Part shown: one piece after another, positions 26,412 to 35,901 of the stretch
Position numbering within the stretch: the first letter of the stretch is position 1
Layout of the letters: each line of letters opens with the position of its first letter
Source of the DNA: Brevibacterium antiquum CNRZ 918
GTDB taxonomy: Bacteria; Actinomycetota; Actinomycetes; Actinomycetales; Brevibacteriaceae
Direction: 5' to 3'
Length of the DNA stretch: 64,000 nucleotides
Assembly (NCBI RefSeq): GCF_900169145.1
Contig: NZ_FXZD01000010.1
Location: 1-64,000, forward strand
Translations under genes and position numbers: made by a program
The notes under the pieces: model-generated
What the model was told of the DNA's origin: nothing
What the model saw: only the letters and a program-made list of their open reading frames with translations
Databases searched by the model: none

Positions 26412-26465
26412 CAGCGACGAGTGGCTGGCCCATCAGCGACGAGTGGCTGGCCCATCAGCGACGAG
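26412..26465. repeat. 22-bp tandem repeat
   Basis: Two identical 22-bp units (26412-26433 and 26434-26455) begin CAGCGACGAGTGG, followed by the first 10 bp of a third. They lie in the 270-bp gap between the mannosyltransferase start and the LemA-like gene. Confidence 0.92.
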
Positions 26466-26566
26466 GGGATGACGCATGTGTCACGAGCCGGTGGCTAGTT
26501 CGCGGCGAGTCTGAACCCCGCGTAAACTGAAGTGTCGGCAATGCGAGTGAGTGGGGAGAGGCGAGA

Positions 26567-27205
26567 ATGGTCTGGTTCATTGTCGGAGCATGTGTGCTCG
26601 CCCTCGTCGTCCTCGCACTGGTCCTGACTCTTTTGCGGTTCAACCAGCTGTCGATGGCTCGTTCACTCTGCGATGAGGCCAAACGTCAGCTGCTCGTCGA
26701 ACTCCGCGGTCGGCACGCGCTCGTGCCCGCCTACATCGGGACCCTGCAGCAGGTCACCACGCAAGATCTCAGCTCTGTCGAACTCGCGCTCGCCTCGGCC
26801 GAGCGTGCACCGTTCGGCCCTCGCGGTGCTGCTGCGGAGAGTGCGCTGACTCGTGCCGTCGACGATGCGGCACAGATTCCCAGCCAGATCGGCGACAGGG
26901 CCATTGCCACCGATTCTTCCCTGGCGATGCAGGCGAGTCCCAGTGAAGAGCTCGACACCACGATCTCGCTTCTGCACGGTCAGCTGAACGTGCTGACCGA
27001 TCGCATCCTGTCCGGGGCCCGCATCTACAACACGAACGTCGATCTCTACCACCGGCAGCGAGAACGAGTCGTGTCACGGCTGTTTCAGAATGTGTTCAAG
27101 GCCCGCGAGCCCTTCACCGAGGCGCAGCCGCAGCAGACTTTCACCGAGGCGCAGCCGCAGCAGCAGTCTGGAGCCCAGGACCAATCAGGACCGGCCGGAT
27201 CATGA
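26567..27205 (+). CDS. LemA-like membrane-anchored coiled-coil protein
   Basis: The 212-residue protein has one N-terminal transmembrane helix (about residues 4-24) and then long amphipathic helices. They include VELRGRHALVPAYIGTLQ (about 44-61) and ILSGARIYNTNVDLYHRQRE (about 146-165), which resemble the LemA pattern of a helical bundle with a YN motif. Similarity is moderate. The C-terminus has two copies of FTEAQPQQ from a 27-bp repeat. GGGGAGAGG precedes the ATG, and TAAACT (26523-26528) may be its -10. The stop overlaps truA (ATGA). Confidence 0.7.
   Translation: MVWFIVGACVLALVVLALVLTLLRFNQLSMARSLCDEAKRQLLVELRGRHALVPAYIGTLQQVTTQDLSSVELALASAERAPFGPRGAAAESALTRAVDDAAQIPSQIGDRAIATDSSLAMQASPSEELDTTISLLHGQLNVLTDRILSGARIYNTNVDLYHRQRERVVSRLFQNVFKAREPFTEAQPQQTFTEAQPQQQSGAQDQSGPAGS
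27113..27163 (+). repeat. 27-bp tandem repeat in the LemA-like 3' end
   Basis: TTCACCGAGGCGCAGCCGCA begins both unit 1 (27113-27139) and unit 2 (27140-27163). They encode FTEAQPQQT and FTEAQPQQ. Confidence 0.95.
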
Positions 27206-28056
27206 CGCGCTTCCGCATCGACCTCGGCTATCGCGGCACCGACTTCCACGGTTGGGCGAAGCAGCCTGGCCTGCGGACCGTGCAGGCATCGCTCGAGGCT
27301 GGACTGTCCCGGATCACCGGCGACGAGGTGGCCACCGTCGTTGCCGGGCGGACCGATGCGGGAGTCCATGCGAGACGACAGACAGTCCACATCGACCTGC
27401 CCACGGCCGGCATCGAAAAGCTCATCGGCAAGTCCTCCCGATCCGCCGAGGCGGCACTGCTCTCGCGTCTGCGCGGAGTCCTCACGGTCGATGACACCGA
27501 TGACATCATCATCCACGCCGTATCCGAGGTCCCAGAGGACTTCGATGCCCGGTTCTCCGCACTGTGGCGGACCTACCAGTACAGACTCGCCGACCGTCGG
27601 TCCTTCATCGACCCGCTGCTGACTCCCGTGACACTGCGGCACAAAGGTGAACTCGACGCCGAGGCCATGGCCGAAGCCGCACGCGAGGCCCAGGGCCTTC
27701 ACGATTTCCTTCCCTTCTGCAAACCACGGGCAGGTGCGACAACGATCCGCACCCTCTACGAGCTCGAGATCACCCGGGACCAGGACGCCGTGATCAGGAT
27801 CGATCTGCGTGCCGATGCCTTCTGCCACCACATGGTTCGTGCCCTGGTGGGCGGGCTGATCAAGGTCGGATCCGGCACCTGGCCGGTGACTCGCCCGGCG
27901 GAACTCCTCGCCGAGGCGGACGCCGGCATCGACCCCGAAGTCCCAATGTTCGTCACGCCCGCACACGGGCTCGTCCTCACCGGGGTGGGATATCCCGAGG
28001 CCGAGTTCTATGCCTCCCGGGCAGCCCAGACGATGGCTCGGCGCACTCAGGACTAG
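27202..28056 (+). CDS. truA: tRNA pseudouridine(38-40) synthase TruA
   Basis: TruA isomerises uridines 38-40 in the anticodon arm. Family motifs are DLGYRGTDFHGWAKQP, AGRTDAGVHARRQ with catalytic Asp52, WRTYQYRL, HDFLPFCK and RADAFCHHMVRALVGGLIKVG. The 284 residues are normal. It is translationally coupled to the LemA-like gene (ATGA). In most actinobacteria truA follows rplQ and precedes rplM; here rplM lies about 8 kb further on, separated by the nucleotidase and two membrane genes. Confidence 0.95.
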   Translation: MTRFRIDLGYRGTDFHGWAKQPGLRTVQASLEAGLSRITGDEVATVVAGRTDAGVHARRQTVHIDLPTAGIEKLIGKSSRSAEAALLSRLRGVLTVDDTDDIIIHAVSEVPEDFDARFSALWRTYQYRLADRRSFIDPLLTPVTLRHKGELDAEAMAEAAREAQGLHDFLPFCKPRAGATTIRTLYELEITRDQDAVIRIDLRADAFCHHMVRALVGGLIKVGSGTWPVTRPAELLAEADAGIDPEVPMFVTPAHGLVLTGVGYPEAEFYASRAAQTMARRTQD

Positions 28057-28260
28057 CTGTCGTCCTCGGACATTGATCACCGTTGACTGGGCACCTTGTC
28101 GTCTGTTTGTGAGAAAACCTCTATCCAGATGTGAGAATCCTGTGTACATTCACATGTAGGTAACTTCCCGTTCTCTTCGGCACTGCAGGATGAGTCTGCT
28201 TGATCCTCGCGAGGCACAGTGGTTGTGCAGTGGATGAAATGACCAAAGGAAATCACATAC

Positions 28261-30813
28261 ATGTCGAAATTGATGACGAAGATGCTGGCAACAGGAGCGG
28301 CAGTGTCGATGCTGACTCTGCCTGGCATCGCCCCTGCCGTTGCCGCATCGCTCGGAGGTGATTCCGTCAAGGAAGCACCCGCCGAGAGCAGCAACCCCGA
28401 ACCACCGCAAAGCAACTCATCCCCAAGGGACTCATCCGGCGCAGACTCGTCCTCTGTCGGAGGCGACGACACCGAGGATTCGGATACTTCGGCTCAGGCT
28501 GCAGCCGAGGGCACACAGGTCCAGCTGCTCAACATCACCGACTTCCACGGACGCATCGCCGAGGCTGGCACACAGGTCGCCTCGGTCGTCGAGGAAGAGC
28601 GCGCGAAGTATGCGGCTCAGGAGGGCACCGCCGGAACCGGGTTCCTCTCCGCCGGCGATAACATCGGAGCCTCCACCTACGTCTCCTCCTCTCAGCAGGA
28701 CACCCCGACTCTTGACGTCCTCAACGCAATCGGCCTCCAGGCTTCGACCGTGGGCAACCACGAGTTCGACCAGGGCATCGACGACCTCACCGGCAGAGTC
28801 TCTTCCGAAGCGGACTTCCCCTACGCCGCCGCCAACGTCTACGACAAGGGCACCACCGACGTCGTCGACGGGCTCGAGGACTACACGACGATCGATGTAG
28901 GTGGCGTGAAGATCGCTGTCATCGGCGTCGTCACCAAGGACACCAAGTCGCTGGTCTCACCCACCGGCATCGCTGATCTCGATTTCGGTGACCCCACTGA
29001 CGCCGTCAACCGTGTTGCCGGCGAGATCGAGGCTCTGCCCGAAGACGAGCAGCCGGATATGACGGTTGTCGAGGCCCACCTCGGCGCTTCGAACACGGAA
29101 AGCCTCGGCGATGCCCAGGCCTCGAACGCTGAGTTCAAGAAGCTCGTGACAGAATCAGATGCTTCCGTCGATGTGCTCTTCACCGGCCACACCCACCTGC
29201 CGTCCTCGTTCGAGGCCCCTGTACCCGGTGAACCCGACCGGACCCGCCCCGTCGTCCAGGCCGGCAACTACGGAAAATACGTCGGCCAGGTCCAACTCGA
29301 AGCCGATGAGAACGGAAACTGGACCACCGCGGACTCCGATCTCATTGCGACGGAGGATAAGAGCTACGATTCGCCTGTCGTCGACGAAGTCACCCAGATC
29401 ATCGCTGACGCCGACGAAAAGGCGAAGGTCCCGGGCTCTGTCGTCGCAGGTGAGATCAGCGAAGACATCACCCGCGCCACGAAGGGCGGCGAGGAGGACC
29501 GCGGTGCGGAGAGCACTCTGGGCAACCTCGTCGCTGACGCCCTCAAGGACGGAGTCGAGGGCACACAGCTCGACGACGCCGATTTCGGCATCACGAACCC
29601 GGGCGGATTGCGCACGGACCTGACATGTGACGACATCTACAACACCGAAGGCAAGTGTGAAGTCACGGCCGCTGAGCTCAGCGCGGTCCTGCCCTTCGCC
29701 AATGACCATGGGGTCGTGACGATGCAGGGCTCCGACGTCATCGGCCTGTTCGAGGAGCAGTGGCAGCCAGCAGATGCCTCGCGCCCGTTCCTCCACCTCG
29801 GCATCTCCGACGAGCTCGAAGTCGTCTACGACTCCGACGCCGCTGAGGGTGAGCATGTGGAGTCGGTCGAGGTCGATGGCAAGAAGCTCGACCCGAACAA
29901 GGAATACAGGGTCGCGACGCTGAGCTTCCTCGCCTCCGGGGGAGACAACTTCTTCTCCTTCGCCAAGGGTGACTTCGAACTCTCCGGGCTCACGGACTTC
30001 GAGACCTGGGTCGACTACTTCGAGAAGCGCACGGAAGGCAACGAGAAGGTCTCACCAGATGACGACGAACGTCAGGCCGACCTGACCAAGGACGTCATCG
30101 ACAACGGTGACCTCACGGTCGATCTCGCCGCCCCCGACGAGGGCATCGAGCCCGGTGAGAGCAAGAGCTTCGTCCTCAACACCACCGCCGAGGAAGAGGT
30201 TCCGGGACCTGTCGACGTGAGTGTTGACCTGCCCGAGGGCTACACCGTCAGCGCCGCTGATTCCGGATCGACGGGAGCCCAGAAGGCTGCGAAGACAATC
30301 ACCTTGGATTCGATCCCAGCCGGTGCCAGTGACGTCTCCATCAACGTCACCGCACCCGAGGATGCCTCCGGAGAGGTCACCGTGGAGGTGGGCATGAAGG
30401 CCGGCGACGGGCAATGGTGGGATGACAACCCGCTGCCGGTCAGTCACGAGTTCGAGGCCACGGCACAGGTCGGCGATGAGGCGAATGCGGCGGCTGGTGA
30501 TGACGGCGGTGCCGATGGCACGTCCGACGGCGCCGGATCGGATGCCAACGCCAACGGCGGTGCCGATGGTGATGACGGATCCGCAGACGCGTCGGGATCG
30601 GATGCGAACGCCAACGGCGCGAACGCGAATGCCTCCGGGGCCACCTCGGCGAATGCGGATGGCAGTGGAGCCGACGCCGATGGTTCGAAGGACGGCGGGG
30701 ACCTGCCTCGCACCGGCTTCGAAGCCATGAACCTGGTGGCTGCGGCACTTGCGCTCATCGTCGCAGGCAGTATGGCCGTGACCGTGGTGCGCCGGCGCAA
30801 GACCACTGTGTGA
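28261..30813 (+). CDS. Cell-wall-anchored 5'-nucleotidase / metallophosphoesterase (LPxTG)
   Basis: The 850-residue protein has a signal peptide (residues 1-28, ending APAVAA). The calcineurin-like catalytic domain shows NITDFHGRI, SAGDNIGAS, GNHEFDQG and FTGHTHLPSS, the metal ligands in order. A 5'-nucleotidase C-terminal domain (about 400-590) follows with ITNPGGLRTDL and GDNFFSF. After a beta-rich NEW3-like segment and a long Ala/Asn/Gly/Asp-rich linker comes LPRTG, a hydrophobic helix and RRRKTTV. It should therefore be sortase-attached to the wall and release nucleosides or phosphate outside the cell. AAAGGA precedes the ATG. A short palindrome, TACAT-TCAC-ATGTA (28145-28158), lies upstream. 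Confidence 0.92.
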   Translation: MSKLMTKMLATGAAVSMLTLPGIAPAVAASLGGDSVKEAPAESSNPEPPQSNSSPRDSSGADSSSVGGDDTEDSDTSAQAAAEGTQVQLLNITDFHGRIAEAGTQVASVVEEERAKYAAQEGTAGTGFLSAGDNIGASTYVSSSQQDTPTLDVLNAIGLQASTVGNHEFDQGIDDLTGRVSSEADFPYAAANVYDKGTTDVVDGLEDYTTIDVGGVKIAVIGVVTKDTKSLVSPTGIADLDFGDPTDAVNRVAGEIEALPEDEQPDMTVVEAHLGASNTESLGDAQASNAEFKKLVTESDASVDVLFTGHTHLPSSFEAPVPGEPDRTRPVVQAGNYGKYVGQVQLEADENGNWTTADSDLIATEDKSYDSPVVDEVTQIIADADEKAKVPGSVVAGEISEDITRATKGGEEDRGAESTLGNLVADALKDGVEGTQLDDADFGITNPGGLRTDLTCDDIYNTEGKCEVTAAELSAVLPFANDHGVVTMQGSDVIGLFEEQWQPADASRPFLHLGISDELEVVYDSDAAEGEHVESVEVDGKKLDPNKEYRVATLSFLASGGDNFFSFAKGDFELSGLTDFETWVDYFEKRTEGNEKVSPDDDERQADLTKDVIDNGDLTVDLAAPDEGIEPGESKSFVLNTTAEEEVPGPVDVSVDLPEGYTVSAADSGSTGAQKAAKTITLDSIPAGASDVSINVTAPEDASGEVTVEVGMKAGDGQWWDDNPLPVSHEFEATAQVGDEANAAAGDDGGADGTSDGAGSDANANGGADGDDGSADASGSDANANGANANASGATSANADGSGADADGSKDGGDLPRTGFEAMNLVAAALALIVAGSMAVTVVRRRKTTV

Positions 30814-30863
30814 GGCAGAGGATCAGCACCGGCTGAGACGCGTCACGAAGTGACGTCGAGCAG

Positions 30864-30905
30864 GCGGCGGTCAGACGGGACCAGACAGTTTCGTCTGACC
30901 GCCGC
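30864..30905. terminator. Strong stem-loop between convergent genes
   Basis: A perfect 14-bp stem pairs GCGGCGGTCAGACG (30864-30877) with CGTCTGACCGCCGC (30892-30905). It follows the nucleotidase and includes the stop codon of the convergent membrane gene (30871-30873). Just upstream is CGTCAC-GAA-GTGACG (30841-30855). U-tracts are weak on both sides. Confidence 0.75.
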
Positions 30906-33015
30906 TGTCTTCTGTCTGCTTCGTCTGGAAGGTTTCGAGGTGGACGAGGACGGGGACGAGGAAGAGGATGCCCACGGCGGGGACGACGATTCCCGAGTCG
31001 TTGATGATTGTGCCGACGCCCAGCAGGATGGCCAGGCTGATCATGCCCGCCCGCAGCAGTGAGATCCGATTGTAGGCGTCGGTCATTCCCGGCAGTGAGA
31101 AACGCTGGGGTGCCAGTGCCAGCCAGAACACCCCGATGATGATGAGGGGCAGGACCAGCGTCATCCACGACTGGGTCAGGATGTCGATATTCATGCCGAT
31201 CTTGCGGGTCAGAACACTCAGGGCCTCACCGCTGATGATGGAGTCGAAGAAGCGGCCGAAGTGGGTGCGCTGATCGGCGGGACGCAGCCAGTCGATGAAC
31301 AGGACCGCCAGCATGACGAAGCCCGCGATTCCCACCGTCAGACCCATGCGTTTGAGCGAGAATCTGATCCCTGCGGCCGCGAGCACGAGGTAGGCGACGC
31401 CGATGATCAGCGTCGGTACGGACCCGAACTTCGTGCCCAGCCCCGGTGCGGCCAGGATGACGCTGGACACGAGGATGGGCACGGTGACGATGAGGATGCG
31501 CACGATCGGTCGTGTCGTCAGCGACGCGAACCCGGCCACGGCCAGCAGCAGGGCGCAGCAGTAGAGCGCGAGTGCGGAGTTGCCGATGCCGTAGAACCTT
31601 GATGCGATGAGCAGCGGCTCTCCCAGCAGTGTCGACATCTGGAGCGCAGAACCGGTGATCACGTCGTAGGCGAGGACGAGGACCGTGACGACGCAGACGA
31701 AGAGCACCGGTCCGAACTTGTACCCGCGCCACGGGCCCAGCAGGGCGATGACGCCGAGGATCAGTGACCAGCCGGCCAAGGCTCCCAGCATCGCAATATC
31801 CGGGTTGGTCGCTCTCTCCCACGGCACGGTGTTGACCAGATAGGTCGAGACCGGCATTGCGGCGAAGACTATGCCCAGCCGGTAGGCACCGGTTTGGATG
31901 AGGGCGCGATGATTCTTGCGCAGGAGCCAGGCCAGGACCAGCAGGCCGACCATGAGTGAGGCGATGATGGGGAAGAACCAGGTGGACAGTTCGTTCTGGG
32001 TCTTCACCGCCACCTGACGGTCGAGAACCGCCTGGAAGCGAGACTCCCAACTTCCGCCGGCGTTGTCGTAGGTCATCGGAGCACCGGCCACATTCGCCAT
32101 GGGCTCGCCGCCGCTGAGTTCGACGAGCGTCGGTGCGATGTCGGGGACCTGCACCAGACCTGGCTGCCGTGTCGACGAGGACGTCAGCAGTCCCGCAGCG
32201 CTACCGGGTTCGAGTGCCATCGTCGCCTGCATCGAGGAACCGTCGTTGTCTCCGTCAGCGATAGAGGAGAAGATCACCGGCGAGTTCCCTTGAGACAGCC
32301 CCTGCGAGGCGTCGCCATCGCTCCATCCGTTGGCGTGGAGGATCGTGCCGACCCGCCGGTCGAGGCTCTTGAGGGAGTATCCGTCCGAGGTGGTGTTGCC
32401 GAGGTCGATCAGCGACAGTTCGCCGTCTTCCGAGGCCTGTGTGGCCTTGTCCGCGAGATCATCGCCGACTGGAGACCAGCCTTTCACATGTCCGTTGGGA
32501 GCGGCTGCGGCAATGGCTGCACCGGGGCCGAAGGCCTTGATCGTCGGCACCGACTCGGAGAGTCCGCCCAATAGGGCGTCGTAGTTGTCCCCACGCGCCA
32601 CTTGGCTGTAGACATCCCAGTCCGCAACCCAGCCATCCAGCGGCGGGGCCGGCTGACGGCATTCTTCGCGGGGCTCGTCGGCGGCGCGACGTCCCGACCC
32701 CACGGCCAACCAGCCGTCGACCGGGCAGCTGCTGGCTCGCACGCTGCGAGGAGTGATGGTGCCGATCTGTGCGGACTTCATCATCTTCCACAGGTTCGGG
32801 GTGGTGCGCGGATCGAGGTCTTCGAAGCTGAAGCCGGAGACCCCAATGAAGATCGGCGCATTCTCCGCCGCTGATTTGGTGGTGTCCGTCGTCGCGGCCG
32901 AGCCTGCGGTGTCCGCGGTCGTGCCCGCCTGGGACGCCGGCGGGAGCCCGAGGATGAGCAGAGCGATGACGAAGACGCCCAGCAGCACCCGCAGCGGGAA
33001 CATCTTCGCCCTCAT
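30871..33015 (-). CDS. Secreted alkaline-phosphatase-fold domain fused to polytopic membrane domain, paralogue B
   Basis: The 714-residue protein has a signal peptide or anchor (about 8-30), an extracytoplasmic domain to about residue 350, and then about 10-11 transmembrane helices. The outer domain keeps pieces of an alkaline-phosphatase/sulfatase-type fold (GVSGFSFEDLDPRTTPNLWK, CPVDGWLAVGSGRRA, STRQPGLVQVPDIAPTLVEL), but I could not assign metal ligands. The membrane part has SRFYGIGNSALALY, GLGTKFGS, DWLRPADQRTHFGRFFDSI and INDSGIVVPAVGILFL. All four motifs recur in the next gene, so the two are paralogues. Start overlaps the upstream stop (ATGA). Function unknown. Confidence 0.7.
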   Translation of the reverse strand: MRAKMFPLRVLLGVFVIALLILGLPPASQAGTTADTAGSAATTDTTKSAAENAPIFIGVSGFSFEDLDPRTTPNLWKMMKSAQIGTITPRSVRASSCPVDGWLAVGSGRRAADEPREECRQPAPPLDGWVADWDVYSQVARGDNYDALLGGLSESVPTIKAFGPGAAIAAAAPNGHVKGWSPVGDDLADKATQASEDGELSLIDLGNTTSDGYSLKSLDRRVGTILHANGWSDGDASQGLSQGNSPVIFSSIADGDNDGSSMQATMALEPGSAAGLLTSSSTRQPGLVQVPDIAPTLVELSGGEPMANVAGAPMTYDNAGGSWESRFQAVLDRQVAVKTQNELSTWFFPIIASLMVGLLVLAWLLRKNHRALIQTGAYRLGIVFAAMPVSTYLVNTVPWERATNPDIAMLGALAGWSLILGVIALLGPWRGYKFGPVLFVCVVTVLVLAYDVITGSALQMSTLLGEPLLIASRFYGIGNSALALYCCALLLAVAGFASLTTRPIVRILIVTVPILVSSVILAAPGLGTKFGSVPTLIIGVAYLVLAAAGIRFSLKRMGLTVGIAGFVMLAVLFIDWLRPADQRTHFGRFFDSIISGEALSVLTRKIGMNIDILTQSWMTLVLPLIIIGVFWLALAPQRFSLPGMTDAYNRISLLRAGMISLAILLGVGTIINDSGIVVPAVGILFLVPVLVHLETFQTKQTEDSGGQTKLSGPV

Positions 33016-35636
33016 GTCCGATCCTTCCTGGCCTCAGGCGGACTTTCAGAGGAGTCTGCAGCAGGGGGCTTCGCGGCAGAGGTCTCGGCCGTCATGAGGA
33101 TGGTCCGTTGGCTGCTCCGGCGTGGCCAACGGCCGGTGACCTTCTCATCGGCATGTTCGGCGCTCAGCGCCAGCAGATAGGGCAGCAGCACCATGGCACC
33201 AGTCGAGGGCACGGCGATGCCGGAGTCGGTGATGACCAACCCCACCGCCATGCCTGTGGCCGCGGCGAGGAATCCGAAGTGGATGTCCTGGTCCGCGAAC
33301 ACCTGCGGCAGGCGTCCCCGCCATGTGTTCGTCAGACGACCGGTGCGACTCGTGACAGTCATGTTGGGGAAGTGGAGCAGGTAGCGGAGGAAGAACAGGA
33401 TGGCGATGATCGCGAGGGGAGTGACGATCGCCAGCGCCGGGTTGATCTGCATGATGTGGAGATTGGCGCCGAGCTTCCGACCGACCACCTGCAGGGCTTC
33501 ACCGGTGACGATCTGGTCGAAGAAGTTCCCGAAGTGCGATCGCGCTCCCGGCTCACGCAGCCAGTCGAGGAACGCGATGCCCAAGAGCACAGCCAAGGAG
33601 GCGAGGCCGATGAGTGCGAGGCGGAAGACGGAGAGGCGGATACGACTGACGAGTGCCAGCAGCACGAGAAGACCGGCCAAGGTGGCGATCGTGCCCCCGA
33701 ACTTCGCTCCCCAGGACGGATTTCCGGACACGAGCACCGCAAACAGCCCGAGGGTGAGGGGAAGGATGAAGACCATCCGACGATGCCCATTCGCCCGCAG
33801 CCAGGAGATCGCAAGACCCAGGAAGTTGAAGAGGCTGACGATGAAGATTGCCGCACCCTGATTGCCCAGACCGTAGTAACGGCCGCCGACGATCGGGTTA
33901 TAGCCCAGCAGTGAATTGCCCTGCAGATGCGAACCGGTGATGAGGTCTGCGGAGAGGATGAGGAAGCTCAACAGCGAGAGTGCTGCCACACGACCGCGCC
34001 AGGTTCGCCCCCACGGTGGAAGCAGAGAGGCACCGAAGAGGAGCGCGGCCGAGACTGCGACCGAAACACTGAGACCGAACCCGGGATGCGGCAGTCTGGC
34101 CCACGGGAACAGCCCGGCCAGGAACGCGCTCATCGGCAGAGTCGCCACGGCCAAGGAGACCCAGCCGAGGAACCTGTGCACGGTCGGGGCGATCGTCGCA
34201 CCGCCTCGGCGACCGAGGAAGCACCGGCTCAGGAGGAGGCCGCACAAGATGAACAGGAGATAGAAGGTGGTATCGAGAAGCAGGGAGAACGTCGACAGAT
34301 GCTGGTAGATCGAGTTCGCCTTCTGCGATTCCGAGACGAGGTCGTCGATGCGCTTCTGTGGCTCATCATCGCTCGGTGTGCTGTCGAAGGAGATGCCGCT
34401 GGGGGAGGAGATGCCGAACTGGCCGAGGATTCCCGGAGCGATGTCCGTGAGCTGCAGGAGACCGGGGGTGCGGGTGCTTGCCGAGGACAGGCTGCCTGGT
34501 TCGTAGCCGGGACCGGAAGCGATGAACGCGCGCAGCTGCGGCAGACCCGAGCTGTCGCCGAGGCCGGCCACAATGATCGTGGGCTCTCCACTTCCCGGCG
34601 TCGCGGAATCACGTGCTTCTGCCAGTTTGGTGCCCAAACGTTTGTCGGCCTCGGCAACGCGTTCCTCACGGTCGAAGAAGTCAGGGACGGTGTAGGAGTA
34701 GTCGGGGATCGGATCGTAGAGCCAGGCCGAGGAGCCGATCGATCCCAGGTCGACGAGATTGAGCCGGCAGTCCGTGGCGGCCGCGTCGTCGGTGTAGTTG
34801 GCTACGATGCCGTTCTCGTCAGCCGCAGCATAGGCCGCGCCGGGACCCTCTGCGGCGACGCAGGGCTTCAGCTGTGCTTCATCTGCCGCCGGGCCAGTCT
34901 CAGATGGGGCCGCCTTCCCCTGCTCGCGGATGAGGCGGGCGAGCATCCCGTAGTCCACCGAGTATCCGGAGTCGATGTTCGGTTCCTTGATGGACTCGAA
35001 GTCGTCGATCGTCGCGGTCGTCGTGCCATCTGCGGAGCTCTGGGCGAGATCTTCGTCACTCGATGCGTCTGTGCCGACACCCGACTTCGTGGCGTCATCC
35101 ACGCCGTCGAGCGTCTTCGCCACAGCATCGTTGGCGGTCGAAGGTGCACTCAACGGTGGGCAGGTAGCCTTGTTGTCTTCCTGCTCTGGATCAGCGGGCG
35201 GTCCCGCCTGTGCCCGTGCACCGGCACCCATGGACAGCCAGCCCGAGCCGGGGCAGGTGGCCGAGGCGATGGTGCGCACATTCAGGTTGGCAGCCGAGCC
35301 CTCGGAGAAGAGTGCATAGAGGTTGGGTGTGCGCACGCGATCGATATCATTGATGGTCAGACCGGGTATGCCGTAGACGATTGTCTTGCCGGCGGGGTCG
35401 CGCGAGGCTCCGGAATCCTCACTCGACGGTCCGGTGTTCGCCGATAGCGTGGTCGCCGCCGATGCTGTGGTGCTGGCAGGAGAGCTTGAGGATGATCCGG
35501 TGGCCGCTGACTCGTCTGCCGCGGTGGCCGGTGACTGTGCCGGGCCGAGCGCGAGCACCAGAAGCCCGAGGACTAATCCCAGCACCAGGAGTCTGTATGC
35601 GGGAAGGCGCGTGGGCAGGAAGGATGTAGGCGGCAC
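33012..35636 (-). CDS. Secreted alkaline-phosphatase-fold domain fused to polytopic membrane domain, paralogue A
   Basis: The 874-residue protein has the same plan as its downstream neighbour: signal helix (about 15-40), Ser/Thr/Ala-rich linker, outer domain with VYGIPGLTINDIDRVRTPNL, CPGSGWLSMGAGARA and STRTPGLLQLTDIAPGIL, then about 11 helices. The shared membrane motifs are GRYYGLGNQGAAIF, SWGAKFGG, DWLREPGARSHFGNFFDQI and ITDSGIAVPSTGAMVL. The outer domain carries about 150 extra residues. It starts at GTG 35636, 6 nt after TACTAT, so it is probably leaderless. It leads a two-gene operon. A role in envelope modification is only a guess from topology. Confidence 0.7.
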   Translation of the reverse strand: MPPTSFLPTRLPAYRLLVLGLVLGLLVLALGPAQSPATAADESAATGSSSSSPASTTASAATTLSANTGPSSEDSGASRDPAGKTIVYGIPGLTINDIDRVRTPNLYALFSEGSAANLNVRTIASATCPGSGWLSMGAGARAQAGPPADPEQEDNKATCPPLSAPSTANDAVAKTLDGVDDATKSGVGTDASSDEDLAQSSADGTTTATIDDFESIKEPNIDSGYSVDYGMLARLIREQGKAAPSETGPAADEAQLKPCVAAEGPGAAYAAADENGIVANYTDDAAATDCRLNLVDLGSIGSSAWLYDPIPDYSYTVPDFFDREERVAEADKRLGTKLAEARDSATPGSGEPTIIVAGLGDSSGLPQLRAFIASGPGYEPGSLSSASTRTPGLLQLTDIAPGILGQFGISSPSGISFDSTPSDDEPQKRIDDLVSESQKANSIYQHLSTFSLLLDTTFYLLFILCGLLLSRCFLGRRGGATIAPTVHRFLGWVSLAVATLPMSAFLAGLFPWARLPHPGFGLSVSVAVSAALLFGASLLPPWGRTWRGRVAALSLLSFLILSADLITGSHLQGNSLLGYNPIVGGRYYGLGNQGAAIFIVSLFNFLGLAISWLRANGHRRMVFILPLTLGLFAVLVSGNPSWGAKFGGTIATLAGLLVLLALVSRIRLSVFRLALIGLASLAVLLGIAFLDWLREPGARSHFGNFFDQIVTGEALQVVGRKLGANLHIMQINPALAIVTPLAIIAILFFLRYLLHFPNMTVTSRTGRLTNTWRGRLPQVFADQDIHFGFLAAATGMAVGLVITDSGIAVPSTGAMVLLPYLLALSAEHADEKVTGRWPRRSSQRTILMTAETSAAKPPAADSSESPPEARKDRT

Positions 35637-35642
35637 AGGTCA

Positions 35643-35648
35643 ATAGTA
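35643..35648 (-). promoter_or_regulatory. -10 hexamer TACTAT, leaderless start
   Basis: Minus-strand TACTAT, then TGACCT (6 nt), then the GTG at 35636 of the two-gene membrane operon. Confidence 0.6.
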
Positions 35649-35689
35649 TCGGCTCGGCTTTCCGCCCGCTCTGGCACTGGCCTGAGCGT

Positions 35690-35901
35690 TTGCTCCGCGA
35701 GCGAGCTTGCATGTATATTTGATTGTCGTTGTGTGTGTCCGTCGTGCTCCCTTACATAGCCTCATGCGTTGCAGGCCCGTAGGTGAGGGGACGATTTCGA
35801 TGGGCAGACCCGATTCAAGACAACGAGTGCCTTGACTCATCAGACTCACGACCCGATGAATCATCAGCACTACACCAAGAGATACGAAAAGAAGGCTACT
35901 T
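35690..35901 (+). promoter_or_regulatory. rplM-rpsI promoter and long 5' leader
   Basis: TTGCTC (35690-35695), 18 nt and TATATT (35714-35719) form a promoter candidate, giving transcription start near 35726 and a leader of about 175 nt before rplM. The leader is less GC-rich than its surroundings and contains GACTCATCAGACTCACG, followed by a GATGAATCATC run. It ends in GAAGG, 6 nt before the TTG start. A leader this long before a ribosomal-protein operon suggests autogenous control, but I do not recognise a known L13 leader fold. Confidence 0.5.
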
